NCBI GenBank assembly: GCA_002083615.1 | Contig: MSXO01000006.1 | Location: 124,001 to 188,000 of the forward strand | Direction of reading: 5' to 3' | Source of the DNA: Proteobacteria bacterium ST_bin11 | GTDB taxonomy: Bacteria; Pseudomonadota; Gammaproteobacteria; Methylococcales; Methylomonadaceae | Length of the DNA: 64,000 nucleotides | In this document: in pieces, positions 9,381 to 18,949 of the stretch | Layout of the letters: each line of letters opens with the position of its first letter | Position numbering within the stretch: the first letter of the stretch is position 1 | Notes under the pieces: model-generated | What the model was told of the DNA's origin: nothing | Databases searched by the model: none | The model's input: only the letters and a program-made list of their open reading frames with translations | Program-made: the position numbers and the translations under genes

Positions 9381-9408
9381 GTTTTCTCGTTAACCGCAGC
9401 TTTCAAGC

Positions 9409-10812
9409 CTAAACGTGATAAGCGGTTTCACCGTGCTCAGTGACATCCAGACCTTCGCGTTCGGTAGCTTCGCTAACCCGCAGACCCAGAGCCACATCGG
9501 CAATTTTGAACGCTATGAAGGACACGACCCCAGACCAGACGATTGCAATGCCGACCCCCCAGGATTGGCTTACAAGTTGGGTCATCACACTGTAATCAGG
9601 TAAGGTAGCGTTGGTCACATAATCCCATACTCCGGTTCCACCCAAGTCAGGGCTGGCAACCACTGCAGTGCCCAAAGCGCCTAGGATACCGCCGACCCCA
9701 TGCACACCAAACGCATCCAGCGAATCGTCATAGTTCAGCGCATGTTTCAAAAAGGTTACCGACCAGAAGCATACCGCACCGACGACCAAACCCAAACCGA
9801 TAGCGCCCATTGGGCCCGACCAGCCACAAGCCGGCGTGATGGCGACCAAGCCTGCGACCGCACCGGAAGTAGCACCCAACATGCTAGGTTTACCGCGCAC
9901 GGCCCATTCCGCACCCATCCAGGCCAGAGTTGCCGCAGCTGCAGCCAGTAATGTGTTGACGAAAACCAGTGCAGCCAGACCGTTGGCTTCCAGGTTTGAG
10001 CCCGCATTAAAGCCGAACCAGCCTACCCACAACAGAGAGGCGCCTATCATATTCATTGTCACGCTGTGCGGCGCGATGAACTCTTTACCGTATCCGATAC
10101 GTTTGCCTATCATTAAGCAACCGACCAAGCCGGCAACACCGGCGTTGATATGCACGACAGTGCCGCCAGCGAAATCCAGCGCGCCTTTTTGGAACAAAAA
10201 GCCCGCTGTTGCACCGGCAGTCTCGGCGGCCGCTGCATCGGTATACGCGTCAGGACCTGCCCAGTACCAGACCATATGCGCCATAGGCAAATAGCAGAAG
10301 CTAAACCAAATCACGGTAAACAACAGCACCGCTGAAAATTTAACCCGCTCGGCAAATGCGCCAATAATCAACGCTGGCGTAATAGCGGAGAAAGTCAGCT
10401 GAAACGCCACGTAAATGAATTCTGGTACATAAGCACCTTTACTGAAAGTGGCCGCCATCGAATCCGGCGTAATCCCTATCAAAAATGCTTTACTAAAGCC
10501 GCCGAAGAATGCGTTACCCTCGGTAAACGCCACGCTATAGCCGAAAGTCGCCCACATAATTGCTGTCAACGAAAAGATAACAAAGACCTGCATTAGAATG
10601 GACAGCATGTTTTTGGCTCGCACCATACCGCCATAGAATAAGGCCAAGCCAGGTATCACCATCAAGGCAACCAATACAGTGGCTACTATCATCCATGCGG
10701 TATCGCCTTTGTTAACCGTGGCTTGCACAGCTGGTGCAGCAACCTCTTCCGCAAACGCCATGCCCGAGAGTCCAAACAGCGCGAACAGCGCCATGCCTGT
10801 TAAATATTTCAT
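9409..10812 (-). CDS. amtB: Ammonium transporter (AmtB type) with signal peptide
   Basis: Inner-membrane ammonium channel of 467 residues. A cleavable signal peptide (ending near GMAFA-EEV) is followed by the Amt core: GLALFYGGMVRAKN, GAFAERVKFSA, HINAGVAG and HGVGGILGA with the pore histidines. It has a longer periplasmic insertion around YTDAAAAETAG than the other amt here. The start at 10812 is chosen over an ATG at 10827 because GGGGA precedes it at ribosome-binding distance. It is 22 bp behind a P-II gene, the classic glnK-amtB operon, and is expected to be driven by the sigma-54 promoter at 11222-11236. Confidence 0.96.
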   Translation of the reverse strand: MKYLTGMALFALFGLSGMAFAEEVAAPAVQATVNKGDTAWMIVATVLVALMVIPGLALFYGGMVRAKNMLSILMQVFVIFSLTAIMWATFGYSVAFTEGNAFFGGFSKAFLIGITPDSMAATFSKGAYVPEFIYVAFQLTFSAITPALIIGAFAERVKFSAVLLFTVIWFSFCYLPMAHMVWYWAGPDAYTDAAAAETAGATAGFLFQKGALDFAGGTVVHINAGVAGLVGCLMIGKRIGYGKEFIAPHSVTMNMIGASLLWVGWFGFNAGSNLEANGLAALVFVNTLLAAAAATLAWMGAEWAVRGKPSMLGATSGAVAGLVAITPACGWSGPMGAIGLGLVVGAVCFWSVTFLKHALNYDDSLDAFGVHGVGGILGALGTAVVASPDLGGTGVWDYVTNATLPDYSVMTQLVSQSWGVGIAIVWSGVVSFIAFKIADVALGLRVSEATEREGLDVTEHGETAYHV

Positions 10813-10834
10813 TGTTGGTTTCCCCATCTTGATA

Positions 10835-11173
10835 TTAAAGAGCTTCTTCGCCGGATTCGCCGGTTCGAATCCGAACCACCTGCTCCAGATCGGTCACAAA
10901 AATTTTGCCATCACCAATCTTCCCGGTATTGGCTACTTTCACAATCGCTTCGACGGCTTGCTCAAGCAAAGCATCCGCAACCGCCACCTCTATTTTTGCC
11001 TTGGGTAAAAAGTCCACCACGTATTCGGCACCGCGATAGAGTTCCGTATGGCCCTTCTGCCGACCAAAGCCTTTCACTTCAGTAACCGTTACGCCAGATA
11101 CACCGATATCGGACAACGCCTCACGCACGTCGTCCAGCTTAAACGGCTTAACCACCGCTGTTATCAGTTTCAT
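10835..11173 (-). CDS. glnK: Nitrogen regulatory protein P-II (GlnK)
   Basis: P-II signal protein, 112 residues, nearly identical in plan to the copy at 8889-9227. It has the T-loop GRQKGHTELYRGAEY with Tyr51, the TGKIGDGKIFV B-loop and the RIRTGESGEEAL tail. First gene of the glnK-amtB operon. A sigma-54 promoter and an NtrC-type site lie upstream, so induction under nitrogen limitation is expected. Confidence 0.96.
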   Translation of the reverse strand: MKLITAVVKPFKLDDVREALSDIGVSGVTVTEVKGFGRQKGHTELYRGAEYVVDFLPKAKIEVAVADALLEQAVEAIVKVANTGKIGDGKIFVTDLEQVVRIRTGESGEEAL

Positions 11174-11221
11174 AGTTCAACACCTCTTTGCTTGAGTTAG
11201 TAAATTCCCGAAACTAGCAAA

Positions 11222-11236
11222 GCATGATGCATGCCA
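11222..11236 (-). promoter_or_regulatory. Sigma-54 promoter of glnK-amtB
   Basis: On the minus strand TGGCATGCATCATGC has the invariant GG, exactly 10 bp, then GC, as in the -24/-12 consensus TGGCAC-N5-TTGC. It ends 48 bp before the glnK start codon. An NtrC-type dyad lies about 70 bp further upstream. Confidence 0.7.
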
Positions 11237-11298
11237 CTATTTATTCCCATGATATTTAACGACTTGTTAAACATATCGACTAAAAGCACCGCAGAAAC

Positions 11299-11313
11299 GC
11301 ACTAAATTGGTGC
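11299..11313 (-). promoter_or_regulatory. NtrC-type enhancer site for glnK-amtB
   Basis: GCACTAAATTGGTGC matches the NtrC dyad GCAC-N7-GTGC and is close to the known enteric glnA site. It is centred about 71 bp upstream of the -24 element of the glnK promoter, a normal enhancer position. A second short palindrome, TTGCACCATTGCAA (11327-11340), lies next to it. Confidence 0.6.
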
Positions 11314-11427
11314 GACGCCATTTGGATTGCACCATTGCAACTCAACGGCTTCCTGCAAGCCTTGATTCGCTTGTTTTTCTGATTTTTCATCCTAACAATC
11401 AAAGTAGTGTCGCTATCACACAACATT

Positions 11428-11471
11428 GCATCGCAATGGTGCAACAAAAAGAAGTTGCACCATTGCGATTC
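11428..11471 (+). promoter_or_regulatory. Paired NtrC-like sites forming a 14-bp perfect inverted repeat
   Basis: CGCAATGGTGCAAC (11432-11445) and its exact complement (11454-11467) are separated by 8 bases. Each arm carries an NtrC-like half: GCAT-N7-GTGC at 11428-11442 and GCAC-N7-ATTC at 11457-11471. Centres lie about 62 and 91 bp upstream of the porin sigma-54 promoter, suitable for an enhancer pair. Confidence 0.5.
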
Positions 11472-11524
11472 ATGAACTAATCTACTTATGGTGTCTATGT
11501 TATTGATTTTCAATAAATCGAAAA

Positions 11525-11540
11525 TGGCCTGAAAAATGCT
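11525..11540 (+). promoter_or_regulatory. Sigma-54 promoter of the porin gene
   Basis: TGGCCTGAAAAATGCT shows GG, 10 bp, GC in -24/-12 arrangement, ending 42 bp before the porin ATG. With the dyads upstream it makes the porin a predicted nitrogen-regulated gene facing away from glnK-amtB. Confidence 0.65.
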
Positions 11541-11581
11541 AAACATTTAAAAGAAGTTACTGAACCAAGGGGATAACCACC

Positions 11582-12967
11582 ATGAGAAACAACATAACGT
11601 TAACAAAACCATACACTCGCACTTGTTTAGCGAGTTTATTGGTGATTTGCAGCACAGCCGCTAGCGCGGATAGTTGGACTGAAGCAACAGGATTATTGGG
11701 TGCTGCGGGCATTGATCCAAACGCCTCAAAATTCATGACCGATCACAACTTAAAAGTTGGCGGTTGGCTCAACACCAGTGTCAGCGGTAACTTTAATGCC
11801 CATCACGACGGATTCAATGGCCCTGTGACCTTTAATGACAGGTCAGGTGAATTCCAAATGAATCAACTGTACTTGTATCTGCAAAAAGCTATCACCGTGA
11901 GCGGAGACTCATTCGATATAGGTGGACGCGCGGACTTCATGTACGGCTCTGACGCTATTTTTACTCAAGCTTACGGCAACCCTTCGTTTGATCCTTCTAC
12001 CGGCAATCCGACAGGCGGTCGTGGAGACTGGGATTTATACTTATCCGGGGACCGTTTCTACAACCTCGCCATTCCGCAAGCCTATGCCGAGCTGAATCTG
12101 CCTATCGGCAATGGTGTTGGCGTTAAGATCGGTCATTTTTATACCCCAATCGGCTACGAAGTGGTTACCGCGCCAGATAACTTCTTCGTCACCAAACCCT
12201 ACACCATGCAATATGGCGAACCGTTCACGCACACAGGTATGCTGGCTAGCTACACCGTCAACCCTAACTGGGCAATATCTGCTGGCGCTGTCACTGGTAG
12301 CGGCACCGGTGGCTGGGACGGCAATTTCAATAAAAACGTTGGCAATTGGTCATTCTTGGGGGGCGTAACCTGGACTAGCGACGATGCAGGCACCTCATTA
12401 GCGGTGACATCAACTGCAGGGGAGCAATCAGAGACTAATAGCTCTAAATGGGCTATGTATAGCATTGTTGGTAAACATAATTTTACCGATAAATTGCACT
12501 ACATCATTCAACATGATCACGGATTTGCTGACAATGTGGTAACCGGCAATGCCTCTGCCGCAGCAGGGGCGATAGCGACGCAAAATGCAAGCTGGTATGG
12601 CATCAATCAATACCTCATCTACGATATTAACGACAAGCTTTCAGCTGGTCTTCGTGCAGAATGGTTCAGGGACAATAACGGCTTTAGGGTTAACGGCCCA
12701 GGACGTTGCGTTGCTGGAGCACAACCCAATGGTACCAACACTACTTGTGGAGCTGCTTGGGGCGGTTACTATGGGAACAACCCTGCATTTTTGTCCCAAG
12801 GAAGCGGCTATTACGGACTTACCGCCGGTCTGTCATACAAACCAGCTAAATGGTTAAATTTGCGTCCAAATATCCGTTGGGATCACAGCGATCAAGTTAA
12901 CGCCTTTGCAGGTGGCAATAGCCAAGACCAAGTCCTGTTCACTGCTGACGCTGTAATCGTCTTCTAA
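11582..12967 (+). CDS. Outer-membrane beta-barrel porin (BBP2/OmpL-like)
   Basis: A 461-residue protein with a signal peptide (cleavage near STAASA-DSW) and alternating aromatic beta-strands typical of the putative beta-barrel porin-2 group. Recognisable strands include LKVGGWLNTSVSGNF, FQMNQLYLYLQKAI, GVKIGHFYTPIGYEVV and a terminal strand ending in Phe. A good ribosome-binding site (AAGGGG) precedes the ATG. It lies between glnK-amtB and glnA with its own sigma-54 promoter, so uptake of a nitrogen source across the outer membrane is a reasonable inference. The substrate is unknown. Confidence 0.8.
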   Translation: MRNNITLTKPYTRTCLASLLVICSTAASADSWTEATGLLGAAGIDPNASKFMTDHNLKVGGWLNTSVSGNFNAHHDGFNGPVTFNDRSGEFQMNQLYLYLQKAITVSGDSFDIGGRADFMYGSDAIFTQAYGNPSFDPSTGNPTGGRGDWDLYLSGDRFYNLAIPQAYAELNLPIGNGVGVKIGHFYTPIGYEVVTAPDNFFVTKPYTMQYGEPFTHTGMLASYTVNPNWAISAGAVTGSGTGGWDGNFNKNVGNWSFLGGVTWTSDDAGTSLAVTSTAGEQSETNSSKWAMYSIVGKHNFTDKLHYIIQHDHGFADNVVTGNASAAAGAIATQNASWYGINQYLIYDINDKLSAGLRAEWFRDNNGFRVNGPGRCVAGAQPNGTNTTCGAAWGGYYGNNPAFLSQGSGYYGLTAGLSYKPAKWLNLRPNIRWDHSDQVNAFAGGNSQDQVLFTADAVIVF

Positions 12968-13003
12968 ATTACGAAAACAACCGTAATTTAGGCATCAAAT
13001 AAA

Positions 13004-13032
13004 CATGCCTCAGGTGCCTCACCTGGGGCATG
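13004..13032 (+). terminator. Terminator after the porin gene
   Basis: A 12-13 bp stem CATGCCTCAGGTG / CACCTGGGGCATG with one mismatch and a 3-base loop, followed by CTTTGTT. It lies 37 bp after the porin stop and before the glnA leader. Confidence 0.65.
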
Positions 13033-13125
13033 CTTTGTTATAGCTCTTTCCGATATTTGATGATATTGTTAGCGCCGTTTTAGCTTCTATACCAAAACAA
13101 CTATAACCTACGGAGACCCTCACTA

Positions 13126-14535
13126 ATGTCTGTTGATCACGTTCTTAAATTAATCCAAGAAAACGACGTCAAATTTGTCGACTTCCGTTTCTGCGACACA
13201 CGCGGTAAAGAGCAACACGTTACTTTCCCAGCGCATACTATCGACGAAGATACCTTTGAAGAAGGCAATATGTTCGATGGTTCATCAATCGCCGGCTGGA
13301 AACATATTAACGAATCCGACATGATTTTGATGCCGGATCCAAGTACAGCGGTTATCGACCCATTTTTCGACGACAAAACCCTGATCTTACGTTGCGATAT
13401 TATCGAACCTAAAGACATGCAAGGTTATTCTCGCGACCCACGCTCAATTGCCAAACGCGCTGAAGCCTACCTGCAATCTACCGGCATCGCAGACACCGCA
13501 TTCTTCGGCCCTGAAAACGAATTTTTCATTTTCGACGACGTCCGCTGGAGCACCGGCATGGGCGGTTGCTCATACCAAATCGACTCAGAAGAAGCCGGTT
13601 GGAACTCAGAAAAAGTTTATGAAAACGGTAACATCGGTCACCGTCCAGGCGTAAAAGGCGGTTATTTCCCTGTGCCGCCAGTCGACTCATTCCAAGACAT
13701 GCGCTCTGCCATGTGTCTGGTTCTGGAAGAAATCGGCCAAACCGTTGAAGTGCACCATCACGAAGTTGCTACTGCTGGTCAGTGCGAAATCGGGGTTAAA
13801 TTCAACACCTTGGTTAAAAAAGCCGACGAAGTGCTGGGCTTGAAATACGTGATTGCCAACATCGCTCACGCCTACGGCAAAACCGCTACTTTCATGCCGA
13901 AACCACTGGTTGGCGACAACGGCAGCGGTATGCACGTTCACCAATCCTTGGCTAAAGGCGGTGTTAACCTGTTCACCGGCAACCTGTATGGCGGCCTGTC
14001 TGAAACCGCGCTGTACTACATCGGCGGTATCATCAAACACGCTAAAGCCTTGAACGCTATCACCAACCCTTCAACCAACAGCTACAAACGTCTGGTTCCT
14101 GGTTTTGAAGCGCCTGTAATGCTGGCTTACTCTGCACGTAACCGCTCGGCGTCTATTCGTATTCCTTACGTCACCAACCCAAAAGGTCGCCGTATCGAAG
14201 TGCGTTTCCCAGACTCAACTGCTAACCCATACTTGGCCTTCTCCGCCATGTTGATGGCCGGTCTTGACGGTATCCAAAACAAGATTCACCCAGGTGAAGC
14301 GATGGATAAAGACTTGTATGACTTGCCACCCGAAGAAGAAAAAGCGATTCCACAAGTGGCATTCTCTCTGGACGAAGCTTTGGCAGCTCTGGATGCAGAC
14401 CGCGAGTTCTTGACTCGTGGCGGCGTATTCACCGATGACGTGATTGATGGCTACATTGCCTTGAAACAAGAAGATGTGACTCGTCTGCGCATGAGCACTC
14501 ACCCTGTTGAATTGGATATGTACTACAGCCTGTAG
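13126..14535 (+). CDS. glnA: Glutamine synthetase, type I
   Basis: Dodecameric cytoplasmic enzyme making glutamine from glutamate, ammonia and ATP; 469 residues, the usual GSI-beta length. Visible motifs are FDGSSIAGW, the metal-binding FFGPENEFF and HHEVATAGQCE, the ATP-site NGSGMHVHQS and the glutamate-site NRSASIRIP. KDLYDLPPEE holds the adenylylation tyrosine at residue 398. GGAG 11 bp before the ATG is the ribosome-binding site. The gene is separated from the porin by a terminator; I see no sigma-54 core promoter in the 93-bp leader, so its promoter is unassigned. Confidence 0.98.
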   Translation: MSVDHVLKLIQENDVKFVDFRFCDTRGKEQHVTFPAHTIDEDTFEEGNMFDGSSIAGWKHINESDMILMPDPSTAVIDPFFDDKTLILRCDIIEPKDMQGYSRDPRSIAKRAEAYLQSTGIADTAFFGPENEFFIFDDVRWSTGMGGCSYQIDSEEAGWNSEKVYENGNIGHRPGVKGGYFPVPPVDSFQDMRSAMCLVLEEIGQTVEVHHHEVATAGQCEIGVKFNTLVKKADEVLGLKYVIANIAHAYGKTATFMPKPLVGDNGSGMHVHQSLAKGGVNLFTGNLYGGLSETALYYIGGIIKHAKALNAITNPSTNSYKRLVPGFEAPVMLAYSARNRSASIRIPYVTNPKGRRIEVRFPDSTANPYLAFSAMLMAGLDGIQNKIHPGEAMDKDLYDLPPEEEKAIPQVAFSLDEALAALDADREFLTRGGVFTDDVIDGYIALKQEDVTRLRMSTHPVELDMYYSL

Positions 14536-14571
14536 GTTTTAAGACTGTCTCAGGCAGTCACAAGCCAACTC

Positions 14572-14608
14572 AAAACCCCGCAAGTTATCTGGCTTAGCGG
14601 GGTTTTTT
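14572..14608 (+). terminator. Rho-independent terminator of glnA
   Basis: AAAACCCCGC pairs with GCGGGGTTTT, followed by a run of T; a textbook terminator 37 bp after the glnA stop. Confidence 0.9.
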
Positions 14609-14673
14609 ATGCCTCTATACTTACCTTATACCAATGCAATCGATCGTGTTTGATTGAATTGAACAATCACCCG

Positions 14674-15036
14674 CTATTTGTCATCCTCAGGCATTTCAGG
14701 CGCTTTCCATGAGCCGCGCTTATGCGCCTCCATTACAGTTTGCCAACCATCTTCCATCTCTTTTTCGGTTATGCCGAAATGCAGGAGAATTCCATTCAGC
14801 CCGGATGGCAATTCAAGAGCTGGCTTGGCATTATTATTTGTACCCGGCGTTGCCTTTGGAGAAGATGAAATCAGTACACTGCCATTGATAGGTTGGATGG
14901 CACCTTTCGCACACTGGGCCTGATCGTCGGTATACAAAGTTTTTCCATCAACGACACATTTCATCGGTTGGGCCATCGCCTGACAAACCGTTAAAAATGC
15001 GGATATGCTAAAGCCAATTAAAAACTGTATTTTCAC
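14674..15036 (-). CDS. Small periplasmic protein of unknown function
   Basis: From a GTG at 15036, preceded by GGAG, the product is 120 residues with a signal peptide (KIQFLIGFSISAFLTVC, cleavage near AMAQ). It continues with a two-cysteine motif (KCVVDGKTLYTDDQAQC), a Ser/Asn-rich linker and a helical C terminus. The open frame extends to an ATG at 15180, but that would place a hydrophobic start in mid-protein. The cysteine motif loosely recalls DUF4124-type proteins. No neighbour suggests a role. Confidence 0.55.
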   Translation of the reverse strand: MKIQFLIGFSISAFLTVCQAMAQPMKCVVDGKTLYTDDQAQCAKGAIQPINGSVLISSSPKATPGTNNNAKPALELPSGLNGILLHFGITEKEMEDGWQTVMEAHKRGSWKAPEMPEDDK

Positions 15037-15287
15037 GACCTGGCTCCAGTAGTTTAAAAGAAAGACATTCATGGCTAGAACCCGAATTGCTTCGGAAAAA
15101 CCAAGACCTAGTTTGTTTTCGTTCGCACCCTTTACACATAAGTCTAGTTTGGAATCCACTCCATACCCTTTACTTTCCACATGCTGTTTATAAGCGAAAC
15201 GGCGGCATATTTATTGCTTCGCTATCGATGGGAATGCAGATCCTTCATTCTTGAAACACTTTTCTCAGCACTATTTAGGCGATAACT

Positions 15288-16667
<1,380 letters not shown>

Positions 16668-16797
16668 CAATCCAGGGCAATTAGAGCCCAAGCCTTGCAG
16701 ATTCGTTAAAACCCCGTATCGCCCAACAAAAAACCTGCCTAGCCGACCAATCGAACAGCACCATTTAGCAATTTTCTAGCTTTAGACGATAGTAAAA

Positions 16798-17364
16798 TTA
16801 ACCATGCGTCCGGAAATCGGTCGCTATATCCCCATCGTCATAGATCGCCTGGCCTCTGCCAAGAATTCCGTCTCGACCCGAGGCCGCGAATGCCATAATC
16901 TGCGCAGTCGTTTCCTGCGGTACCGCCAATTGATTTAGGCTGTTTTGCAATAGCTCCAATACCACATCGTAGTTATCATCAATCGGCTGTAATCTTAAAA
17001 AATGGGAATGGCCGGGACAGAGCAGGGTTAGGTGGGGTTTCTCGTCGCTGCCGACAAGATCGCCGGTGACGAACATCTCCAAAAACGCAAAGTCTCGATT
17101 ATTGACCAAACTGGGCTTGGCGTTCCCTCTGGCAAAAGCCGCGGCAAAATAATCATCAGCCAATTCGGAAAGTTTTTTCGGCTCGACCGGCTCGGCACTC
17201 AGCAAAGCGTTTATAAGCTGTTTTAGCGGTTCCTTTTGCTCCTGGATAGGTCTGGAGTAAAAATATCGGTTGATCCGATAGTCATCAAGCATACTGGCAT
17301 AGAAAATATCCACAATTTTCGACACCAGGTTCTCGTCAATTTTAGGTAATAGTTTATTGTTCAT
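16798..17364 (-). CDS. Truncated-globin-like protein
   Basis: A 188-residue protein with the outline of a truncated hemoglobin: an A/B-helix segment (SKIVDIFYASMLDDYRINRYF), a distal region around FAFLEMFVTGD, and PGHSHFLRLQPIDDNY, whose histidine is a candidate proximal haem ligand. VVLELLQNSLNQL follows as the helix after the proximal site. It is longer than the usual 120-150 residues because of an insertion in the middle and a charged C-terminal tail. Oxygen or NO binding is inferred from family. A second, group II globin lies at 18950-19342. Confidence 0.65.
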   Translation of the reverse strand: MNNKLLPKIDENLVSKIVDIFYASMLDDYRINRYFYSRPIQEQKEPLKQLINALLSAEPVEPKKLSELADDYFAAAFARGNAKPSLVNNRDFAFLEMFVTGDLVGSDEKPHLTLLCPGHSHFLRLQPIDDNYDVVLELLQNSLNQLAVPQETTAQIMAFAASGRDGILGRGQAIYDDGDIATDFRTHG

Positions 17365-17728
17365 CGTTTAATCCCCCCGCTTTATAGTTAACCAGCTTTT
17401 TTACTGAAATCAAATGCCGCATGAGTACATCCCTTCTGCGTCTATTAAACGCAGCGCCAAAGTATAAGTCCGATCCGGCACACTCCGCTTAAACGTTTTT
17501 CAAAAATCAGCAGTTGGCAGGCAAAGGCATGGCATTTGAAAAAAAATATTTAGCAAACAACATTAACGTCGAATGTTAAGTCTATGAAGATGCATAACAA
17601 TGAAAAATCACGCGACAGATGTAGTTTAAAAACCACTTGAAATCCTCGTTTAACGTAGGAAAATCGCGCCCGAAGCGGAATTTTTTATGACGCTGTTCAC
17701 ACTTTATTCGATAAAAAGAGGGGGCATT
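17365..17728. other. Intergenic region without a recognised gene
   Basis: This 364-bp AT-rich stretch separates the divergent globin and small membrane protein genes. I see no RNA gene, no convincing operator and no conserved frame. A weaker ATG at 17687 in frame with the next small protein is discounted. Confidence 0.5.
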
Positions 17729-17869
17729 ATGAAAATCGCACTTGTAGCAATGGCTGGCGTCACCATCGGCGCACTGATAGCTATTTCAGCTTTCCAACTA
17801 CTGAGAGTCATTTTTCAAGAAATGTGCAAAATGGCGTCTGAAGCTTGGTATAGCCCTGAGCAACATTAA
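17729..17869 (+). CDS. 46-residue single-span membrane protein
   Basis: A short gene whose ATG is preceded by GAGGGGG at ideal spacing. The product is one hydrophobic helix (IALVAMAGVTIGALIAISAF) followed by a short amphipathic tail with one Cys. An in-frame ATG 42 bp upstream has a poorer ribosome-binding site. No family is recognised. It lies alone between long non-coding flanks. Confidence 0.5.
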   Translation: MKIALVAMAGVTIGALIAISAFQLLRVIFQEMCKMASEAWYSPEQH

Positions 17870-18045
17870 ACCTGAGTCTGATATTGCGGGCGGGCTCTTC
17901 AGAAGATCTAGTGGCAGACGGGAGCAGCATGACGGCTATGATTGAGATGGTTTTTGCTGGTCTGAATGCTTGAAATCGGCAACAGGCGGATCAAGGGATT
18001 AGTCGACATCAGACTGATTGTCACCAAAAACCAAGCAGAACCCCA

Positions 18046-18082
18046 AAAAAATGCCCCGCCGGTTTCCCGACGGGGCATTTTT
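18046..18082. terminator. Bidirectional rho-independent terminator
   Basis: A long stem AAAAATGCCCCGCCGG / CCGACGGGGCATTTTT with one G-T pair and a TTTC loop; A- and T-runs make it active on either strand. It lies downstream of the minus-strand Bax-inhibitor gene and the plus-strand small protein. The rest of 17870-18154 holds nothing else I recognise. Confidence 0.9.
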
Positions 18083-18154
18083 GCTAATATCGCTTTGCTT
18101 AAATCAACCCGATTACGCTAACACTCGCACCGGAAAGCTTGGTTGACCAATCTG

Positions 18155-18823
18155 TCAATCATTACCGCCAAATACACCCAACAATTGCAGCAAGCTGGTA
18201 AACAGGTTGTAGATAGACACATATAAAGAAACGGTCGCCAATATGTAGTTGGTTTCGCCGCCGTGGATGATTTCACTGGTTTGATACAAAATCATTCCGG
18301 ACATCAGCAACACGAACATCGCGGACACCGCCAATGACAGTGCAGGCACCGAGAACAATATTGCCGCCAAACCTGCAAAGAACGCTACCAGCACACCCAC
18401 CATCAGGAAACCGGACATAAAGCTGAAATCCTTACGGGTAGTCAGCGCATACCCTGATAACCCAAGGAAAATAACGCCCGTCCCACCCAGTGCGGTTAAA
18501 ATCAGTTCGTGACCGTTACTGAATGCCTGCACATACATATTTAAAATCGGTCCCAAGGTCATACCCATGAAACCAGTTAAGGCAAACACGAACACCAAGC
18601 CCAGTGAGCTATTGCTGAAACGGGTAGTTAAAAACAGCAGACCGAAGTAGCCCACCATCGTAATAATCAGGCCTGGATGCGGCAAATTCAGCGTCATTGC
18701 CACTGCTGCCATGGCGGCGCTGAACAGCAATGTCATGGACAGCAATAAGTAAGTGTTCTTTAAAACTTTATTGGTCGCCAGTATGCCGGCTTCCGAACGA
18801 GCAGTTGCAGTATTTAAACGCAT
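18155..18823 (-). CDS. Bax inhibitor-1/YccA family membrane protein
   Basis: A 222-residue inner-membrane protein with about seven hydrophobic helices, matching the bacterial BI-1 (YbhL/YccA) family. Characteristic segments are VLKNTYLLLSMTLLFSA, GLVFVFALTGFMGMTLGPIL, and the late GMILYQTSEIIHGGETNYILATVSLYVSIYN block (residue run split here as helix 6-loop-helix 7) with its Asp/Glu-containing sites. Family members modulate FtsH or act as pH-sensitive ion leaks. The gene is transcribed away from the globin-lapD cluster. Confidence 0.92.
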   Translation of the reverse strand: MRLNTATARSEAGILATNKVLKNTYLLLSMTLLFSAAMAAVAMTLNLPHPGLIITMVGYFGLLFLTTRFSNSSLGLVFVFALTGFMGMTLGPILNMYVQAFSNGHELILTALGGTGVIFLGLSGYALTTRKDFSFMSGFLMVGVLVAFFAGLAAILFSVPALSLAVSAMFVLLMSGMILYQTSEIIHGGETNYILATVSLYVSIYNLFTSLLQLLGVFGGND

Positions 18824-18949
18824 GATCAGTTATCCTCTCAAAGTTACAGGTAATGCTATGACCGTGCAATGTCCCGGGAGTTTCAAAGCATTGTCGGTAC
18901 CGTCTGCTAGTATACCTAAAGAAATTGCATATACGAGGTTAAATAGGTA

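Noticed and set aside
9836..10294. 152-codon plus-strand frame opposite amtB
   Set aside because: Antisense shadow of a highly conserved gene; Ala/Pro-rich translation with no ribosome-binding site.
10861..10877. GGTTCGAATCC, resembling a tRNA T-loop
   Set aside because: It lies inside glnK coding sequence with no acceptor or anticodon stems around it. No tRNA was found in the window.
11280..11546. Open frame of 88 codons on the minus strand
   Set aside because: It spans the regulatory dyads and overlaps the porin sigma-54 promoter; composition is not protein-like and there is no ribosome-binding site.
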